Assembly: GCA_019671005.1 (NCBI GenBank)
Contig: CM033732.1
Coordinates: forward strand, 48,473,392-48,537,391
Direction of reading: 5' to 3'
Source of the DNA: Hibiscus mutabilis
Taxonomy: Eukaryota; Streptophyta; Magnoliopsida; Malvales; Malvaceae
DNA length: 64,000 nucleotides
A program made the translations under genes and the position numbers. The notes beneath the pieces were generated by a model. That model did not search any database and was not told the origin of the DNA. It saw nothing but the letters and a program-made list of their open reading frames with translations. Each line of letters opens with the position of its first letter. Within the stretch, counting starts at the first letter, position 1. This document shows, one piece after another, positions 47,399 to 59,819 of this stretch.

Positions 47399-47580
47399 GG
47401 ATCCTGATGCTATGTGGACGCGGGCCTCATTCGAAGCTTGATGAGAGATTCCAGGCATGGATGTAGGATCCCGATGCTTAGTGGACGCGGGGTTTGCTTA
47501 GAGTATAGGATCCTGATGCTTAGTGGACGCGAGCCTTGCTCAGAATGTGGGATCTTGATGCTTAGTGGACGTGGGCCCTA
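47399..47580 (+). repeat. Four-unit minisatellite in the 5' LTR
   Basis: Units begin ggatcctgatgctnngtggacgcgg and recur at about 42-70 base spacing. The 3' LTR has five such units. Confidence 0.8.
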
Positions 47581-48179
47581 TTCTATATATATTTATGGCT
47601 ATCTGTGTGATGCTAGGTAGTCGTATGAGGTACTTGTATGAGCTGTGTGCGTGATCATACATTCATAATGTTATGTGTTTAGGTGGATATGGTAGCGTCA
47701 TCGTTATCTTCCCATGATGTCATTCATGTTGCATTGCTTTATTTATAATTTGCATGAAGCATGGTTGAGTGGCGGTGTATCCACTGAGCTTTGTAAGCTC
47801 AGCGTTCGGAATCGTTGTTTTCGTTCGCAGGTTAGTAGGTTTGGCACGTTCTTGAAGGAGCACCATCTGGGAAGGATTCCAGCGCCCCGTCTCTTTAGAG
47901 TATAGTACTTAGGTCTTTGGGCTATGTATTCATAGGAACCTATTGTATTTTGTAAATCGAAATTGGATTTTTAAACGATCGAGTCAAAGGGTTATAATGT
48001 AATTTTAAAAGGAGCTCAACCGTATATGTTTTTAAATATTTATTATGTTTTATTGGGTTGTAATTAAATGGATTTTCATAATGGATTTGTGGATTGGGCT
48101 AAACTAGGTCAAAATTTCATGGTAATGGTTTGGGCTTGAGGCCCAAATATGATATCCAGGTCGAGGGTGTTACATTTAG

Positions 48180-48192
48180 TGGTATCAAAGCC
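48180..48192 (+). other. Primer-binding site (initiator Met tRNA)
   Basis: TGGTATCAAAGCC begins five bases after the 5' LTR. It matches the usual TGGTATCAGAGC site complementary to the 3' end of plant initiator methionine tRNA, with one mismatch. Confidence 0.85.
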
Positions 48193-49304
48193 TAGGTTTA
48201 GTCGGTTCTAGGAAAACCCTAGGGTGGTTAAGAGTCGGGAATATGTGTCTAGCGTGTGTTGCTGGTTGCGGTATTAAGATAGACTCGGTCACGGTTGTAA
48301 GGGCCGTAATGTTGGTTGATTCCTTTGAGGATAATTCTAAGATCGGAGTTATCTCATATGTTCGGCTTGGGTTTATGAAGGAATAAAGGAGTTGAGGGTG
48401 TGCCCTTCTCCCATCGCTTGAGAAAGTAATCGTGGTTATGTGTCGTAAGTACCTTGAGGTCTTGAGTTAATGGTGAGAACCTCATGTGGTGAGATTCTAC
48501 ATGTTGGTAGATGACCCTTATGGAATGGATAAGAGGGCTTGCTTTTGATTGACCAGTGGTAGAGTCGCGATCGGAGGTCATCATCATCCGTAGTAAGTGA
48601 ACCTTAATGGTGGTTACCATGTGATGGGAATGTAGCACGCTTGGCGGATATGCGTTTTCGTCTAATATTGAGAAGAACATGATGGTTGTGAAGTCTCAAG
48701 TACGATCTTAGTAAGTTGAATGCCCTAAGATCTCGAGCAATGTATGCTTGTTGTAATTGTTTATCTTAGTGGCCGAAAGGACATCGTGGGTTTTGCACGA
48801 GGCGATGTTTGGGTAAGGCTTGCGAATACGTGGTTGACATATACAACGAAGTTGTCTCCTAAATGAATTGATATGGTCTTGGCCACCGGTTGTTGTCCGG
48901 TCATGAGCCAGTTTGAGATGATAAGTATAGTGTTGGAAGCTTCGAGGTTTTGGAGGAACCAAACCCAAGGTAATGAGGAAGTCAAACTACCATATTCTGA
49001 ATGTGGTTCAGACCCGTTGGGTTGACAGTGCGAGATTAACCAAGGAGAGTCGTGAAAGGAGCCATGTTTCTTTAAAGGAATGAGCATTGTTGTTACGAAT
49101 CTAATTATAGAAAAAGGGGTTGAGAAATGATGACTTGATCAATCGGATTGATGGTTAAGAAACTCTCAGAAGGATCTGGAGATGACGTGGAATAGTCTTA
49201 AGTGAATCCTGACTGTATCATCTTTTTTTAAAGGTAATACATACGAATGGTAAGAGACCGTAGAGTCGGGTCTACAGCCTGTGCTCCAGACATGGGATAT
49301 CTTT

Positions 49305-49940
49305 GTGGATGAGTTTCAGAAGAAATACATTAGTAAGGTACACATGGATGAAGTGAGGATTAGTTTCTACATCTAATTCAAGAAGATCGCACGGTGTTTG
49401 CTTATGAGCAAGAATTTTTGCGTTTGAGCCGTTACGCCCCAAAGTTGTTGTTGCGAAAGAGTTGACGTGCAAGAGGTTCAGAAAATGCTTGAATGTTGAC
49501 TTTCAGTTGCATGTGACAGCGAGTTCGCTTGGGATATTCTCTGAGTTAGCCAATAGTGCGAAGGCACTTGAGCGACTTCAGAGTTCAGCATCTAATCGGT
49601 TCGAAGATTCTAGAGGTCATGATGTGGAGACCTAGGATATTGTGAATTTCTCTCCCTATATGCATGAGAGGTTTTGTGCTTCGAGGAGTTCGAAGAATGT
49701 TGCCTCGAATCAGCCACCAAGAATTGGTTCGTGATCTAGATTGAAGGTTCGTAGAGGCTTTTTAATTCCTACTCCGGAAGGGAGTATTGATGGTTTATTT
49801 GGAGCATTACTTTTATCGGCATGTGAGCATTGTGGCCGATATCACATTGGGGTATGCTTTTTGCTTCAGAGGGTTGCTATCGGTGCCGGACACTAGGGCA
49901 TATGGCAAGGGACTGTCCGGTTGTGGATGAGGATACATCA
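49305..49940 (+). pseudogene. Degenerate gag with paired zinc knuckles
   Basis: The sequence EFQKKYISKVHMDEV opens a Retrotrans_gag-type domain. After a stop and frame change it continues VFAYEQEFLRLSRYAPKL and LHVTASSLGIFSELANSAKA. At about 49,826-49,925 two knuckles follow: CEHCGRYHIGVC and CYRCRTLGHMARDC, the latter in a different frame. Frameshifts and stops show that it is no longer translated as one protein. In life it would package the element's RNA. Confidence 0.8.
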
Positions 49941-51883
49941 GTTCAGTCTCAGAGGTTGGTTACTTCCCGACATGATCAGAGTTTTGCTAAAGGCAGAGCT
50001 AGGGCATCGTCAGGTCATTAAGATAGATGTCCTGCGAGATCCACTGCTAGGGTTGGCGTGAGAGGTGTTGCGAGACAGTTTGCTGCTCAGATTAGAGTTG
50101 ACAGCGTTACGACCGAGGATAAATCAGTTAATTAAGTTTTGTGTTGGTTTTAGCTATTGTGTTAGTCGATTAGCTCTTTGGTTGTGTAATAGATTAGTTC
50201 TTCTGAGGTGCATCTTGGTAAATCTTGGGTTTGTTGTTGCTTTAGATGGTAAATAGATTTGCATCCATTGCTAGACAAGGTTTTATCGTAGACGATTGTT
50301 GAGAGTGCATGGGGGCCGTACGATGTGAGTGAGAAGTCGAGAAGTTTTAGATTGCTTGAATCTAATTGTTAGTGTTAGATGAGAAGAATCTTAACCTCTC
50401 TAGAGTAGATGTTGTACTCCGTATTGCTAGCTCGAGGAAGGTTATGTATGTTGCAAGATGCTCTTAGATTGCGTTGTAGACGCAAGGGTTGAGAGTACCT
50501 GATCTTAGAGTTATGAGTGTTTTGAGGGTATAGAGGTACCTTTGGTGAACGAGCAATCTTACCGGTTGATTACGGTTTAGAACGGCAATAAAGGTAAGGT
50601 TGAGTTCATTGTTAGTGTTCATCGCCCTGTGGTATGGTACTTAATAAACTCTTTGTTGGGGGCACACTTGTGCAAGCGACCGATTGGGTGTTGTTGCCGA
50701 GTGCTTCGTCGAGATTGCGTCTGCGTAAGAATAGCTTGTATGGTGGTTTTGGATATGCTGGAGTGTAGTGTAATGGTAGGAGACCGTTGCGGGTTTCGCG
50801 TGAGTTTGGCGACCTTGCTGTTGCCACAAAATGTGGGAGCTTCGCGTGTTGTCAGAGTAAAGTACCGTAGAAAATGGTAAATGAAAGTTGTGATGAACAT
50901 GGTTGAGGTCTTAAGGGCGAATCGCGATGATAGTTGTTCGGCTTGTACACCTGTTGAGCTAGATCTCAGGGAGTTAGAGGATTGCCTAATCGATTTCAAC
51001 TAAAGTTATTATCGGTTAAAACAAACAAGGTAAGAGTTATCAGGGTAGCGCAACGAAAACATGGATCAATAGTTGTGTTAAGGGTAACTGAATATTTGTG
51101 GTGCAAATAAATGTTTTTAGACTGGCCAGTTGGAGATCCTTGAGAACAGTCAAATGGCTCTTAGCGTCTGATTGTTTAGACCGAGTCAAGGGTTAGAAGA
51201 ATATGTTTAGACCTTCGAAAATAGAATGGTTAGTTTTGGGTTGTTTGTGCGAGTTCGTAAGTGACGGTGGCCATCTCTCGGAACCAAGTAGTTGAATCAT
51301 AAGTAGTTTTCGATCTTGTTGAAAGTAAGTTTGGATAAAGTGAAGTTTTAGGTTCTAAATTGGTGATTCAAGTCTAGAGAAAAGAGCTGTTAGTTCAAGG
51401 TAGACTGATGTTAATGACCGATTGTTAGGGTTTTGCTTGTCCTTTTATGGTTTGACCGGGGTATGGTTGTTAGGCGTGATGTGTTCCTGATAATGTTTGT
51501 GAATGTGGTGCAGTGTTCTAGACGTAGATAAAGTCTAAGTTTAGTTTCGGCTGACGGGTGCTAATAGAAAGGTTGGTTAACCGAGATAGAATCCCTTAAA
51601 GATGAGTTCTTTAAGTTGATGTTTGAACAGCGTGGCTCGAGGTTGGTGGTGTTACCATGTTTAGCGGATCATCGTAAGTGTCATTGGCTGTTGAAAAAGA
51701 GTCGTGGGAAATCTCAAGAGAGGTGTTGAGAGCGTGTTGATTAATGCTATGGATCTGTTTAAGGTGGATTGGGAGGGGACTCTCCCTAATCGAGGTGATC
51801 ATGTTTGAATGGTGAGGTGGTTAGGTCTGTTTTGGTTACACCTCTCTTGCATCTATTTAAATTTTGAGGACAAAATTTTCTTT
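49941..51883. other. Internal region without recognisable pol
   Basis: About 1.9 kb between the zinc knuckle and the polypurine tract. I looked for the protease DSG/DTG, reverse transcriptase YxDD, integrase HHCC and chromodomain motifs in all frames of the plus strand and saw none. It may be eroded pol or captured DNA. Confidence 0.55.
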
Positions 51884-51896
51884 AAGGAGGGGAGAG
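51884..51896 (+). other. Polypurine tract
   Basis: aaggaggggagag lies immediately before the 3' LTR, as expected for the plus-strand primer. Confidence 0.85.
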
Positions 51897-51897
51897 T

Positions 51898-54521
51898 TAT
51901 AATGACCCAGGTTTCGAAACTTGAGGGTCGGGTTAACCCGAGGCATGGGCTTCGCGTTTGAGCTGAGATAATTGGACTTTAAGAGCCTTGTTGGGCTTGA
52001 AGGAAAGCTTTTGGGCTTGTGTTGTTGATGGGTTAAGGTGAAAATAAGAAGGGCAAATGGGTAAAAGCATAATTGAAGGCAAGAGAGCTGATGTGGGACT
52101 TTATTTTCTACAGAAAATAGAGGGAGTGAAATCATCTTGGTCCCCTTGTTCCCTCTCTCTCCCATTCCTATATTTCACCCAAATTTCTTCATGTTAAAGG
52201 TCATATCTTTGAGATTGAGGTATGGCTAGTTATGGTGGAGATTGAGGTTTTGGTGGGGTTAGTGTGGATGAATGGGAATAGTCTTTGAAGGCTTCTTCCT
52301 CAGCTCTAATTCGAGGTTAGTACACTATTAACTCCTATTGTTTCCTGCAACTCATAAAAATAAACTTTGTGCATATTTTGGTGTTTATGGTTTGATAAGC
52401 TTTGGTTAATCCCTTTAATGGTAAAGTGGGGATTTGATGTTGCTAAAGCTTAAAATTGGTAGAAACTCACTTAATACCTTCAGAATAATTTGTAAGATCG
52501 ATTTGGGGTTTAATTATGGGGGTTAAACATGGTTTCTGGGTGAAACCCACACCTAGAGTTCAAAAATCGGGCTCGCGTACCGGTACTGGGCATAGTGTAT
52601 CGGTACGCCTTAGTGAAAATGGAGGAAGAATTGTGAGGGGAATACCTGTACGCCTCCCCAAGTATTGGTACCCCTTGCAAGGTAAGGATTCCAGAGAAGC
52701 CTTCGTGTACCGATACGCAAGGGTGCGTATCGGTACGCATTGTTACATTGCCTAGAAAGGCTTTGAGTATCGGTATGCGTATATAGGAGTATCGGTACGG
52801 GCACAGATCGGTACAGGACGATCCAAGTACCATCTAGATATCGGTACGGCCTTGGGTTAAATTCCTTCGTATCTAATAGGGGTATCGGTACTCATTGGGG
52901 AGTATCGGTACGCGTTGTTGCTTTGCCTGGGAGAGGCTTAGCGTACCGGTACGTATATATTAGAGTACCGGTACGGGGTGGATCGGTACGAGGCGATCCT
53001 AGTATCGATGATGAGTACTGGTACGGTACGTAGCGTATCGGTACTGTTTGGGGTCAATTTCTTTCAAACCAAATTAGAGTATCGGTACTCACTTGGGAGT
53101 ATCGATACCTAGAGGGAAGTATCGATACTCACCTTGCAGTATCGATACTCGCTGGGTAATCTACCTAATATTTTTGAGGTTGCATTTGGGGGTGTTATAA
53201 TTCGATGTAAAGGGCCTTAGGGGTCTGTTAAGGTGTAAAATGAATATTAAAACTGAGAAATGAATATTTTAACCCAGTATGAGAATAATGGGCTAATAAC
53301 TTGGTAAATATTGGGTAAACTGTGTGAGGTGGTAACCCATAGGGATCCTAGGTGGATCGTGTATGTTGTGTGGTAATCTAGGCCCTTGCTATGTGCGAAA
53401 GGGGCGCATATAAGGTTGAGTTTTACCGGATAATAAGATAAATTAATGAAAACGGCTAATGTGTGCCTTCCATAACATGCTAATAAATAGATAAGTTCAA
53501 TATGGTGGCATAAATACATGATAGAAACCAAAAGGGTGTTAGAGTTGTGTGCGGTAAGGCCCTTGTGTCGAGTTTGAGTGATGTGTGGTGATTAGGGTCC
53601 TTGCTGTGTACTGAGGGACGCCTAGGTAATCGAATCATCCCTTGTTGTTGGAATTGGATACCCTAAGTGTGTTGCAACACCTTGAAGACTTTTCGAATGT
53701 TGGATCCCAATGCTATGTGGACGCGTGCCTCATTCGAAGATGCTTGATGAGAGATTTCAGGCATGGATGTAGGATCCGATGCTTAGTGGACGTTGGCCTC
53801 ATCCCTTTGAGTATAGGATCCCGATGCTTAGTGGATGCGGCCTTGCTCAGAGTATAAGATCCCGATGCTTAGTGGACTCGAGGCTTGCTCAGAATGTGGG
53901 ATCCCGATGCTTAGTGGACGCAGACCCCATTCTATATATATTTATGGTTATCTGTGTGATGCTAGGTAGTCGTATGAGGTACTTGTATGAGCTGTGTGCG
54001 TGATCATACATTCATAATGTTATGTGTTTAGGCAGATATGGTAGCGCCATCGTTATCTTGCCATAATGTCATTCATGTTGCATTGCTTTATTTATAATTT
54101 GCATGAAGCATGGTTGACTGACGGTGTATCCACTGAGCTCTGTTAGCTCAGCGTTCGAAATCGTTGTTTTCGTTCGCAGGTTAATAGGTTTGGCACGTTC
54201 TTGAAGGAGCACCATATGGGAAGGATTCCAGCGCCCCGTCTCTTCAGAGTATAGTACTTAGGTCTTTGGGCTATGTATTCGTAAGAACCTGTTGTATTTT
54301 GTAAATCGAAATTGGACTTTTAAACGATCGAGTCAAAGGGTTATAATGTAATTTTAAAAGGAGCTCCACTGTATATGTTTTTAAATATTTATTATGTTTG
54401 TTGGGTTGTAATTAAATGGATTTTCATAATGGATTTGTGGATTGGCTAAACTAGGTCAAAATTTCATGGTAATGGTGTCGGCTTGAGGCCCAAATGTGAC
54501 ATCCGGGTCGAGGGTGTTACA
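51898..54521 (+). repeat. 3' LTR of the 9-kb element
   Basis: 2624 bases. Its first bases are TATAATGACCC where the 5' LTR has TGTAACAACCC, so the terminal TG has become TA. Substitutions are scattered along its length, many of them C-to-T or G-to-A, as expected for methylated old copies. It ends GGGTGTTACA. Confidence 0.9.
53702..53935 (+). repeat. Five-unit minisatellite in the 3' LTR
   Basis: Same unit as at 47,399-47,580, with one more copy. Confidence 0.8.
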
Positions 54522-55924
54522 CATAGTAAATGAATGCTAAAAATAATCCCAAAACATAATTAGTCTCAAAGTTTAAAATTACATCAACGTATCAAAATAA
54601 TAGATAATGATCCGAATAACTAAAAATAGTTCCGTACTCAATAATAAAATAACCGGATAAAAGGTGAAATCCTCTAAGTACCACGTCGCCTAAAGTCCAA
54701 AAATATCTGTAAGAGAAAACTATGGGAGAATAAGCTAAAGAGCTTAGTGTGTTTCTAAAGTGCAAAGAAAACCATAATCATAAAACAAAGTAATATTTTC
54801 TTAAATTTCTTTAAAACATAAAACAGATGGTACGATATCACAAGCGAAATGCAATGCACCCAATTACGTACGTCAAAGATGAGGAAGGTTCCCATAACCT
54901 CCTCGCTACGTTCGCCATCCGAAGTGGAATTCAGCCCAAAGGGTGAAACCACTGAACTTTCCCGTACAAATCCCAACCCATGCTCATACATGTATGATGT
55001 TTAAAACTCAAATTTCATAAACAAAGTTTCATAAATCCGATATTCTATAAGCATACTTCATAAACCCATAAATCCATAAATCATAATCCGTAAATTCATA
55101 AATCATGTTTTCCGTAAATTTCGATGTTTCATAAATCATAATTAAAAACACATTCTAAAATTGTATGCATATGATGTCAATCATACAAGCCATAATGCAG
55201 ATCATAATCAAGCAAGGTATAAAACTACATAAAAATCATTTATTTTTAGCACCAGAAGAAAACACACCTCAAGCAGCAATAGTTCTAATACCGCGAAGAA
55301 CGCCTCTTACGCTTAGATCTAGCACTGGCCTAGCTGAATCAGAGCATACGATATCAAACTTTACATTAAAAACCTATTACTATGCCACTAAGCTAAAAAT
55401 ACTAATACTAAACTAAAAGAATACTCACGTGTAGTTCTCGTAGTATGTGCACGATCATATCGAATAAGCGAAGGGGTGGTAATCCATCTTTAAAGTCGAT
55501 GTCATCCACAAGACAAGAAAAATAATAGTTAAGGTAGTGCGATGCTAGAGACTCACCAAGATTTGGTCGAATTAAATAAAAAAGATGTGGAGAGAGGAAT
55601 GTGCGACTGCGATCTCGTATGGAATATGAAAAAAACGTTTTAAGGCTGTTGAAGGGGTTTAAACACCCTACTCAAAGGGTAAATCACACAATAGGCCATC
55701 CAACTATTTAAGGGTTTATAAAATAGCTCCCAAACTTTACCCAATTTACAAAATGGCCCCTAAATTCTGAATTAAGCCATACAATTTTTAATTAACTCAA
55801 TTTAACCCTTTAGCAGAAATTAGGTTCCCAAATTCAAATTCCCAAAATTAATTTAGGGTTTTTAACCTAATTTCCCAAAATCTAGAGTTTTAAAATTGGG
55901 AAATTTTTGGGGCGATACAATAAA

Positions 55925-56469
55925 AGAAAACGATGGTAATATAAACAACAGGAGAGGTGAATAAATGAATACCACTACTTTCTTTTCCCCTATCTTACAT
56001 TTATTGTAAAATATAAGAGTTCTATGTTACAAATCAAAATTGCAGTGGAATTGCAAACACCCACAGCTAGTTTCTCTCACAATCTCAATTAGAATGAGCA
56101 TCTCAGCATTAAGCAATTCAAATGAGAATGCACAAGCTTACACATTACCTTTTCCTAAGGGCACCGTCACCCGGTTGCTTGCTTTCATGGCTTTGTGTGA
56201 TTTGAATGAATTAGTAGTGTCTCGTACCAGGATGCAAATATGCAGCCTACACTTCCAGGCAGTGGGATGGCATGACAAGGGCGAAGATGCGAAGTGAGGG
56301 TTGCCGTGACAGATCAGTTTGCAGCCACTCGTTCAAGAACATTCACTGCAACACCCGAGAGATTGACAACAAAAGAATGCTGAATAGAAAAAACAAAGAA
56401 TCCGCCTCAAAAGGGCAAAACCCAGCTGCAGTGTAGCAAAGCTACCCATGTGCCCACTAATAAAGATAA
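55925..56469. other. Intergenic DNA and 3' UTR of the KEKE-rich gene
   Basis: Between the solo LTR and the stop codon of the minus-strand gene. The part near the gene (from about 56,000) is mixed-composition and probably 3' UTR. A plus-strand 85-codon frame at 56,040 lacks any motif. Confidence 0.5.
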
Positions 56470-59400
56470 TCAATAAGGAATGACGTATGGACAAGCATAA
56501 ACATCAACCGACTCTATCTGCAGAGCCTCTGCCCATACTTGTGGTGGCTCGTCAATCTCCGAAAATCCCACCTTGGGTTTCTTCGATTGAGATTCAGTAC
56601 TCTGAAATAACCATGACTGGTCCTCAAAATCAGACCACACTTCCATTTTGGGCACAGTAAGTACCTGGCTCAAATACTTCGAATCCGGATGGGGTGGTTT
56701 GATAGACACTTCATCGATTTGACTAGCTTGTACACTTGATGATAAATGCTTTGCTGGAGAGACAGATGGCAACTGAGGATCAATAATACCATTCGCCTTG
56801 CGTTTTTTAAGACTGGTTCCTGGTTCCTTGCTATCTAAAGTAAGTGAAATGGGAGCTTGACAAGACTCCAATGTCTTCCCATTGTCTGTCAGCGGTTGAG
56901 AGCTAGAAACTTGGGGCAACTTATTGGGTTTAACATCATCAACTGTAAGAAAAACAAAAAAGAAAGCAGAACTTGTCACCATAATGGTTATAGATCTTTC
57001 GAACTCTGTCCCCTTCTAAGAAAAAGAATTGAAAAATTATAGCCATGAATGCAATCATACTATTTTATGCACAGGTTTTCTAATGGATAAAAGGTGCCAA
57101 AGTTTCAAGTGATCACCTACCTAAATTAACACCAAAAAAGTTTTCAAGTGATCAGCGGGATTGTATATACAATCATGGTATAAAACTCACCATGCAAAAA
57201 TCCATTTTTCTCCAAGTCCTTCCGCTTGCGGAGATTTTCCTCAGCTACGGCATCCTTGTTTCCCTCCTTAAACGGATGTGACGTTTTCAGATTAATGGTT
57301 CGCAGAGGATCATCTCCTTTTAAGTTATCCAACTCCAAATTCCTATGTTCACCTTTCGCCTTCTCCTTCTCCTCCTTCGCTTTGTCCCTATCCTTCCCTT
57401 TCATGCGACTTTTCTTCTCTCTGTCTTTATCCTTGCGCCTATCCCTGATTTTATCATCACCTTCTTTTTCTTGGGCATTTTCTTTTTCCCCACACCTCTT
57501 GGTAATATTCTCCACTTGTTTGGGGATCCCTTCAACTCTAGCTTTAGCTGCTGCAACAAGGTTCGAAACCATAGCATTTCCACCAGCTCTTGTCTCCTCC
57601 CTGATTCCTTGCACATCGAACTTCCTATCCACACTTTTCTTGGTCTTTTCCTTCTCTTCAGCCAATTTATTAGCAGTCCTAGCAACAAAACTGACCACTC
57701 CCTCATCTTTTTTCCAGTCACTACCCGTAAACTTATCCACCAATTGACTTCCAGCTCCTGCAACTTCATCTCTGACCCTCCCCGGCAACTCCTGCACAAA
57801 TTTAGAATCCCTGAAATCTTCAGCCATATGACTATTCTGGCCAATCTTCTCCCCATTAAAACCTGAAATGTGCCCAGCAAGTTTCTTCTCACCTGAAAAA
57901 CTACTTCGATCTTTATCCCTACCCTTCTCTTTCTCGATGAACTTCTCCCCACTGTGACCTTCAGATTTTCCTGGAAGTTTCTTCTCATCAGAGATTTTCT
58001 GCCCATTTTGACCATTGGGATGACCAGGAAATTTCTTTTCCTCTGAGTTATTACTTCTATCCTTTTCTCTTTCTTTATCTCGGCCCTTTTCCTTCTTTTT
58101 GTCTTTGTCTTTGTGCTTTTCCTTTTTGTCTTTTTTATCCTCATCCTTGTGCTTTCCATCGCTTCTATCTCTTGCCTTTTTTTCTTTCTTTTCTCTCTTC
58201 TCCTTCTTGTCCTTCTTCTCCTTCTCCTTCTCCTGCTTCTCCGTATGACTCTTGTCGTTTTGCTTCTCCTGGAAATCGAGAATGTAGTTTTTCAAAACAT
58301 AGATTCATAAATCAAATGCAAAAGAAAACATTTACATAACTCGAAATTACAAACAAATCTTCAGTAAACCCCCAAAGTTAGAAAGTAAATTACTAAAAAA
58401 TCCTTTCTGCACCAAGTTACAATCAGTACAGATATAAACATACCTACAAAAATACCTTGGTCAACAAATTACACACTGATCGCATATGAAGAAATTTCCG
58501 ACAGGATTACATAAAGGTCATCGTAGAAGATAATTATCTCAAAAACCACTTTGTATTCTGTCTTGAAAGGTTATGGCTGTGGGAATTAAAGGATATGATA
58601 CAACATTAACGACCATCTCAAGAATGTCAAACACAAGCGCATATGGATTCAACTATTCTAACAGATATTAAGAATGTCAAAACTTGGGAAGAAACCGATT
58701 CGTTCAGATATAGTAAAAACAGACACCAAACCAGTGCATGTTTTCTTAATTAGTCAATAACTTTATACTTGGACCAATAGGAGAAGTGGTTGATATCCTA
58801 TCCAATATCTTTCATCCATTACTTTCCAATACATTAATCATGATCATTCAAATGTGTAGGACCCCATTCAAGATGTGAAAATCATGCATGTAAATGGCGA
58901 AGTAACTTGCATTGAATAGTAAGGACACAAAAGTAGTAGAGGGAAGCTAAACCCTAGGACAAGCTTGATTACACACGGATATCATCACTTATCAAAGGTT
59001 ATAAACAAGAACATCATCCTCAGTAAGAACAGAAGTTAAAAGTAACACATTAAGAAGGATGATTGAAAAATCCGCTAAATCCTGAAGAAAAACATTAAAA
59101 TTCTTTCTCGTGTGATCCTGATCCATAAAGCGAGTCTAACATCATTTAGTAGAAGCTTATGAGATATATTAACCCAATTTAACCTTTCATTCAACAGTAT
59201 ATTTGAAACTTTTTGCTCTATGAATTAAATGTATAATCAGAAAATAGTATAATAGAAAAACATGACATATATTCATAATTTCACATAGATGATATACGAT
59301 TGACAGGCCGCTTGAGATGTTCATTCAGTCATAAATAACAATTAGTGCCTAACGGCGAGGATATAAATTAGCAATGCCAATATACCATTTCAAATAAGGC

Positions 59401-59819
59401 TCCATTTCAACTTTGTATTTTTTTTTTGGGTAAAACCATTCCTATATGATGTTCATGATATACAGCTTATCAGCCTAATCCATGAAATTGTATACATGCT
59501 TCATTCAGCAAGGCACGGCATTACTGAATTATCAGTAAAAGTAATCACAGAAGATTATGCATACATAAAATACATTTCCAGAGAAGACCAAAACTTTATA
59601 AAGTGTTTAAAATCGCAATGAAATAAAAATAGCACAAGCTCAAATCCAATTCAGAAATCAGGAAATTTGTTCTCATCATGATACTACTGCGTGCTGATTC
59701 TACCATAAAAATGGTACAGAATACAAGTAAATGGCGTTAACCTTATCTAGCAAGTCCGCATCATTGGTCCTAGCCTTCTTTTCGTATCCTGGTGGTGGGA
59801 AAGGAAAGCAACGCGACAT
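56470..59819 (-). CDS. Lysine/glutamate-rich (KEKE) nuclear-type protein, three exons
   Basis: Exon 1 is 59,819-59,742 (MSRCFPFPPPGYEKKAR and on), exon 2 is 58,268-57,191 and exon 3 is 56,942-56,470. The phases fit and the sum is 1629 bases, 542 residues plus stop. After the conserved N-terminal motif comes a highly charged coiled-coil-like stretch (about residues 27-140) of KEKE, DKKEK and HKDKDKK units. A conserved block SKFVQELPGRVRDE follows, then a second charged region with nuclear-localisation-like runs. The tail is conserved, with VWSDFEDQSWLFQ and VWAEALQIESVDVYACPY. This layout is that of a plant-specific family usually labelled myb-like protein X or similar, whose function is not known to me; the label reflects composition only. 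The first intron is about 1.47 kb. A 5' UTR intron further upstream is likely. Confidence 0.88.

Larger units (their letters stand above)
45517..48174 (+). repeat. 5' LTR of the 9-kb element
   Basis: 2658 bases, TGTAACAACCC to GGGTGTTACA. It contains the GTACCGGTAC-type array at about 46,256-46,857 and a four-unit minisatellite at 47,399-47,580. It pairs with 51,898-54,521. Confidence 0.92.
45517..54521 (+). mobile_element. Ty3-type LTR retrotransposon, gag-only, non-autonomous
   Basis: It is bounded by the 5-base target duplication catag (45,512-45,516 and 54,522-54,526). It has two direct LTRs, a primer-binding site, gag with frameshifts and a polypurine tract. The internal region is only 3,723 bases. 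After gag I find no protease, reverse transcriptase, RNase H, integrase or chromodomain. The gag core and paired zinc knuckles resemble Del/Tekay-type chromoviruses. It would depend on another element's enzymes, and the stops in gag suggest it is no longer even partly active. Confidence 0.9.
45292..55919 (-). mobile_element. Solo LTR, split by a 9-kb nested retrotransposon
   Basis: The outer element starts TGTAACCCCTTAAACCC at 45,292 and ends GGGGCGATACA at 55,919. It is flanked by the 5-base target duplication ataaa at 45,287-45,291 and 55,920-55,924. Removing the nested element (45,517-54,521) and one of its target copies leaves 1618 bases in two pieces, 45,292-45,516 and 54,527-55,919. There is no internal domain or second LTR, so it is a solo LTR formed by LTR-LTR recombination. 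On the minus strand it opens TGTATCGCCCC, the probable sense orientation. Confidence 0.85.

Noticed and set aside
47399..47580. CRISPR-like array
   Set aside because: This is a plant LTR with degenerate units and no uniform spacers.
57226..57866. Hydrophobic plus-strand frames opposite the KEKE-rich gene
   Set aside because: Poly-Ser/Leu/Phe frames are what the complement of Lys/Glu codons produces; they are not real membrane proteins.
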